Assembly: GCA_020248665.1 (NCBI GenBank)
Contig: JADCHE010000011.1
Location: 26,018-90,017, forward strand
Source of the DNA: Burkholderiales bacterium
GTDB lineage: Bacteria; Pseudomonadota; Gammaproteobacteria; Burkholderiales; Burkholderiaceae_E
Direction: 5' to 3'
Length of the DNA: 64,000 nt
Notes under the pieces: generated by a model
Databases searched by the model: none
What the model was told of the DNA's origin: nothing
What the model saw: the letters and a program-made list of their open reading frames with translations, nothing else
Position numbers and translations under genes: made by a program
Shown: positions 61,626 through 64,000 of the stretch, piece by piece
How positions within the stretch are numbered: position 1 is the first letter of the stretch
Layout of the letters: every line of letters begins with the position of its first letter

Positions 61626-62639
61626 TCAGGCCGCGGCCTTCGCGGCGCGGGCCCGCGCCTTGGCAGCGTGGGCGAGCGCGGCCTCGCGGACCCACTCGCC
61701 CTTCTCGTGCGCCCGCACCCGCGCGGCGAGCCGCTCGCGGTTGCACGGGCCGTTGCCGTTGACCGTCCGCCAGAACTCGTCCCAGTCGATCGGGCCGTGG
61801 TCGTAGTGGCCGCGCTCGGCGTTCCACTTCAGGTCCGGGTCGGGGATCGTCAGGCCGAGCAGCTCGGCCTGCGGCACGGTGGCGTCGATGAACTTCTGGC
61901 GCAGCTCGTCGTTGCTGATCCGCTTGATGCCCCACTTCATCGTGTGGGCGGAGTGGATCGAGTCGGCGTCGCTCGGGCCGAACATCATCACGACCGGCCA
62001 CCACCAGCGGTCGAGCGCGTCCTGCGCCATCGCCTTCTGCTCGGGCGTGCCGCGGCACAGCGCGAGCATGATGTCGAAGCCCTGCCGCTGATGGAAGGAC
62101 TCCTCCTTGCAGATGCGGATCATCGCCCGCGCATACGGGCCGTACGAGCAGCGGCACAGCGGGATCTGGTTCATGATCGCCGCGCCGTCGACCAGCCAGC
62201 CGATCGCGCCCATGTCGGCCCAGGTCAGCGTCGGGTAGTTGAAGATCGACGAGTACTTCGCCTTGCCCGAGTGCAGCGCCGCGATCATCTGGTCGCGCGA
62301 GGTGCCGAGCGTCTCGGCGGCCGCGTACAGGTACAGCCCGTGGCCGCCCTCGTCCTGGATCTTCGCGAGCAGGATCGCCTTGCGCTCGAGGCTCGGGGCG
62401 CGCGTGACCCAGTTGCCTTCGGGCAGCATGCCGACGACCTCGGAGTGCGCGTGCTGCGAGATCTGCCGCACGAGCGTGCGGCGGTACGCGTCGGGCATCC
62501 AGTCCTGCGGCTCGACCTTGCGGTCGGCGGCGACGCGCTCGTCGAAGCGCGCCTCGGCGTCGGCGGACGCGGCGTCCGCGGGCACCGCGCGCAACTCGCC
62601 CGGCTGACCCTGCGGCAGGTCCATGGATTGGGTGTACAT
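61626..62639 (-). CDS. paaA: Phenylacetyl-CoA 1,2-epoxidase catalytic subunit PaaA
   Basis: This 337-residue diiron oxygenase has the ferritin-like ligand sets: [14 protein letters not shown] (E..H) and [14 protein letters not shown] (EExxH), with [14 protein letters not shown] between. It epoxidises the aromatic ring of phenylacetyl-CoA with O2. The C-terminal Lys/Ala-rich tail (about 315-337) is longer than in E. coli. ATG 62639 or the ATG five codons on could serve. The promoter and PaaR-like site lie directly upstream. Confidence 0.96.
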   Translation of the reverse strand: MYTQSMDLPQGQPGELRAVPADAASADAEARFDERVAADRKVEPQDWMPDAYRRTLVRQISQHAHSEVVGMLPEGNWVTRAPSLERKAILLAKIQDEGGHGLYLYAAAETLGTSRDQMIAALHSGKAKYSSIFNYPTLTWADMGAIGWLVDGAAIMNQIPLCRCSYGPYARAMIRICKEESFHQRQGFDIMLALCRGTPEQKAMAQDALDRWWWPVVMMFGPSDADSIHSAHTMKWGIKRISNDELRQKFIDATVPQAELLGLTIPDPDLKWNAERGHYDHGPIDWDEFWRTVNGNGPCNRERLAARVRAHEKGEWVREAALAHAAKARARAAKAAA

Positions 62640-62671
62640 CTCGGCGGCCTCGGTCGTTCGATCGGGACGCC

Positions 62672-62701
62672 AGTTTATTTCCCGACCAGTCGGTCGGTCA
62701 A
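62672..62701 (-). promoter_or_regulatory. paa promoter with PaaR-like operator
   Basis: The minus strand shows TTGACC (62701-62696) and TAAACT (62677-62672) 18 bp apart. Between and partly over the -35 lies CCGACC-4 nt-GGTCGG (62682-62697), matching the known PaaR-type palindrome built of CCGACC half-sites. A repressor here would block the promoter. The 247 bp from 62702 to the KGG gene hold no other gene. Confidence 0.75.
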
Positions 62702-62948
62702 TGGCGGATCGAGTCGGAGGCGCGGATCAGGTCGGGGACCGGCCCGGACGGGCGAGCGGCGCCTGGACGCAGGGCTGGGACGCGGGCCGTGTCGGACGGT
62801 GCGATCGGCAAGCCTTGCAGGACCCTGCACGCTTCGCCGCAGGAACTACATCCTCGCTCGACGGCAGGGTCGGCGGGGCGGGCCCGCGGCGACGCCGGGC
62901 CGATGCGGGCGGGCACGCCGGCCGGGCGGCCGGCGCGCCCGGAGGGCC

Positions 62949-63212
62949 TCAGCGGGTGCCGTCGCTCTTGCCGCCGGACGAACCGGCACCCGGGCCGCCC
63001 GGCTGTCCAACGTTCCGGCGTCCGCCGTGCGACGCCTCGCCGCCCTTGCGGCCGGCCTCCGCGGCGAGCGCACGGTCCTTCGAGAAGCTGCGCTCCTCGG
63101 GCGGCACGCTACGCCCGCCCTTGCTCGCGATCTCGCGCTGGAGGGCCGGGTCCATCGACGCGAACCCTCGGTTCGACGTGCCGGACACTCCGGACTTGCT
63201 GTCTTGGGCCAT
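62949..63212 (-). CDS. KGG-repeat general stress protein
   Basis: This 87-residue hydrophilic protein has KGG-type motifs: MDPALQREIASKGGRSVP and ALAAEAGRKGGEASHGG, with a Gly/Ser-rich tail. It resembles GsiB-like and YciG-like stress proteins, which are unfolded and made in stationary phase or dry conditions. The start ATG 63212 follows AGGAGA. It is a single gene, 153 bp from the tRNA operon promoter on the other strand. Confidence 0.85.
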   Translation of the reverse strand: MAQDSKSGVSGTSNRGFASMDPALQREIASKGGRSVPPEERSFSKDRALAAEAGRKGGEASHGGRRNVGQPGGPGAGSSGGKSDGTR

Positions 63213-63364
63213 GGATGCTTCTCCTGTTTCCTGACCTGGTTGGGCTCGGTGGCGGGTGCTGCGTCGCGCTCGGACGCCCGCACGGCGGAGCTCAGCAGGA
63301 AGCGTGCCAGGCCGGTGCAGGCCGGACCCTCGGAGAATCCCGAGCGCCGCGCGGGGCCTCGGAT

Positions 63365-63393
63365 TTGACAACCGGGGCGCCCGTGGCAATAAT
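63365..63393 (+). promoter_or_regulatory. Promoter of the tRNA-tuf operon
   Basis: TTGACA (63365-63370) and AATAAT (63388-63393) with 17 bp between form the best sigma-70 promoter in the window. TCGCGGT follows the -10, a GC-rich discriminator typical of stringently controlled stable-RNA promoters. The first tRNA begins 12 bp later. Confidence 0.85.
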
Positions 63394-63405
63394 TCGCGGT
63401 TCCCT

Positions 63406-63491
63406 GGAGGGGTGCCCGAGTGGCTAAAGGGGGCAGACTGTAAATCTGTTGGCTTACGCCTACGCTGGTTCGAATCCAGCCTCCTCCACCA
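63406..63491 (+). tRNA. tRNA-Tyr (GTA)
   Basis: The acceptor GGAGGGG pairs with CTCCTCC (63481-63487), the anticodon loop is CTGTAAA with GTA, and the T-arm is GCTGG-TTCGAAT-CCAGC. A long variable arm makes it 86 bases with coded CCA. It is the first gene of the tRNA-tuf operon. Confidence 0.97.
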
Positions 63492-63603
63492 GGTTTCCAG
63501 GCAGCAGCCAGTAGCACCGGCAGTACGGCAGGACGGTTTTTCCGGGTTCATCCCGGGTTGCAGGGGCGGTCGAGGAGCCCTCGGGTTCTCGGCCGATCGG
63601 CAG

Positions 63604-63677
63604 GCGGGTGTAGCTCAATGGTAGAGCAGAAGCCTTCCAAGCTTACGACGAGGGTTCGATTCCCTTCACCCGCTCCA
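63604..63677 (+). tRNA. tRNA-Gly (TCC)
   Basis: The acceptor GCGGGTG pairs with CACCCGC (63667-63673), and the anticodon loop is CTTCCAA with TCC. It has the GGTTCGATTCC T-loop and a coded CCA. The first anticodon-stem pair is a G-A mismatch. Confidence 0.96.
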
Positions 63678-63687
63678 GCAGCCCGTC

Positions 63688-63762
<75 letters not shown>

Positions 63763-63869
63763 CGTAACGCGAATCGTCAGGACATCTTCTTCTCGATCAC
63801 CGGCCGCGACGTTCACACGACACAGCGCGCGAATCCCGCGGCCCGCGCACCGACCAGGAGTCTCTCGCC

Positions 63870-64000
63870 ATGGCAAAAGGCAAGTTCGAGCGTACGAAGC
63901 CGCACGTGAACGTGGGCACGATCGGTCACGTGGACCATGGGAAGACGACGCTGACGGCGGCGATCACGACGGTGCTGTCGTCGAAGTTCGGGGGGGAGGC
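63870..64000 (+). CDS. tuf: Elongation factor Tu, 5' part only
   Basis: The reading frame from ATG 63870 starts [19 protein letters not shown] and reaches the G1 P-loop GHVDHGKT within its 43 visible codons, which is the N-terminus of EF-Tu. The gene runs off the window. EF-Tu delivers aminoacyl-tRNA to the ribosome with GTP. AGGAG at 63857-63861 is its ribosome site. The tRNA-Tyr/Gly/Thr-tuf order is that of bacterial tufB operons. Confidence 0.97.
   Translation, partial: MAKGKFERTKPHVNVGTIGHVDHGKTTLTAAITTVLSSKFGGE

Overview
This is a very GC-rich, densely packed chromosomal stretch. It fits a betaproteobacterium of the order Burkholderiales. Supporting features are the paaABCDE phenylacetyl-CoA epoxidase operon, a PhaM-type polyhydroxyalkanoate granule protein, a Bug-family solute receptor, a TRAP transporter, a LIV-type ABC transporter tied to acyl-CoA chemistry, and the tRNA-Tyr/Gly/Thr-tuf operon at the right edge. 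No phage, transposase or CRISPR array was seen. Most genes abut or overlap by 4 bp (ATGA/GTGA), and many start with GTG. Species-level assignment is not possible from the sequence alone.

Layout. 0-12.4 kb: metabolic genes (a YihU-like 3-hydroxyacid dehydrogenase, a lipoprotein, an acyl-CoA dehydrogenase, RidA, an EamA exporter, an aminotransferase, ThpR, a serine hydrolase, CoaA, an amidase, a SPOR protein). 7.1-7.7 kb and 12.4-14.3 kb are decay zones with remnants of a HAD hydrolase, a DUF1508 protein and a divergent LysR/NAD-binding pair. 15.3-28.3 kb is the most interesting region. A minus-strand series runs gpx - folE2 - FAD oxidoreductase - DUF1365 - CFA-type methyltransferase - chalcone-isomerase-like - MFS - DUF3833 - SDR - NTF2. 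It faces a plus-strand unit of a MerR regulator with the complete adenosylcobalamin light-sensor signature (CarH/LitR type), a DUF2256 mini-protein and a [4Fe-4S] cryptochrome/photolyase. The divergent intergenic region holds three 13-bp palindromes, one lying over the -10 box of a good sigma-70 promoter. I read this as a light-switched photoprotection and lipid-remodelling regulon in which a B12 photoreceptor takes the place of the sigma-E/ChrR pair that controls a similar gene set elsewhere.

28-33 kb: PhaM, a hydroxyacid reductase, an enoyl-CoA hydratase-like protein, CysK and an FAH-family hydrolase. 33.5-43.8 kb: a catabolic island with a class II aldolase-like enzyme, a TauD-type dioxygenase, a LysR regulator and a LIV-type transporter (with a LivM-LivG fusion), translationally coupled to a thiolase-like protein and an acyl-CoA ligase. 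44-49 kb: a CoA-binding protein, a TRAP DctPQM transporter and metY, whose ribosome-binding site lies in a 13-bp hairpin. 49-53 kb: a Met/His-rich EF-hand protein, a chemoreceptor remnant, a lone receiver, a PliI-like protein, a Bug receptor and a META-domain protein. 53-63 kb: an amidohydrolase, hpd with a divergent Lrp regulator, an MBL-fold protein, and paaABCDE-tetR under a promoter with a PaaR-like operator. Two copies of an unnamed hairpin repeat with covarying stems lie beside lrp and inside the paa operon. 63-64 kb: a KGG stress protein, then the tRNA-tuf operon, which is cut by the window edge.
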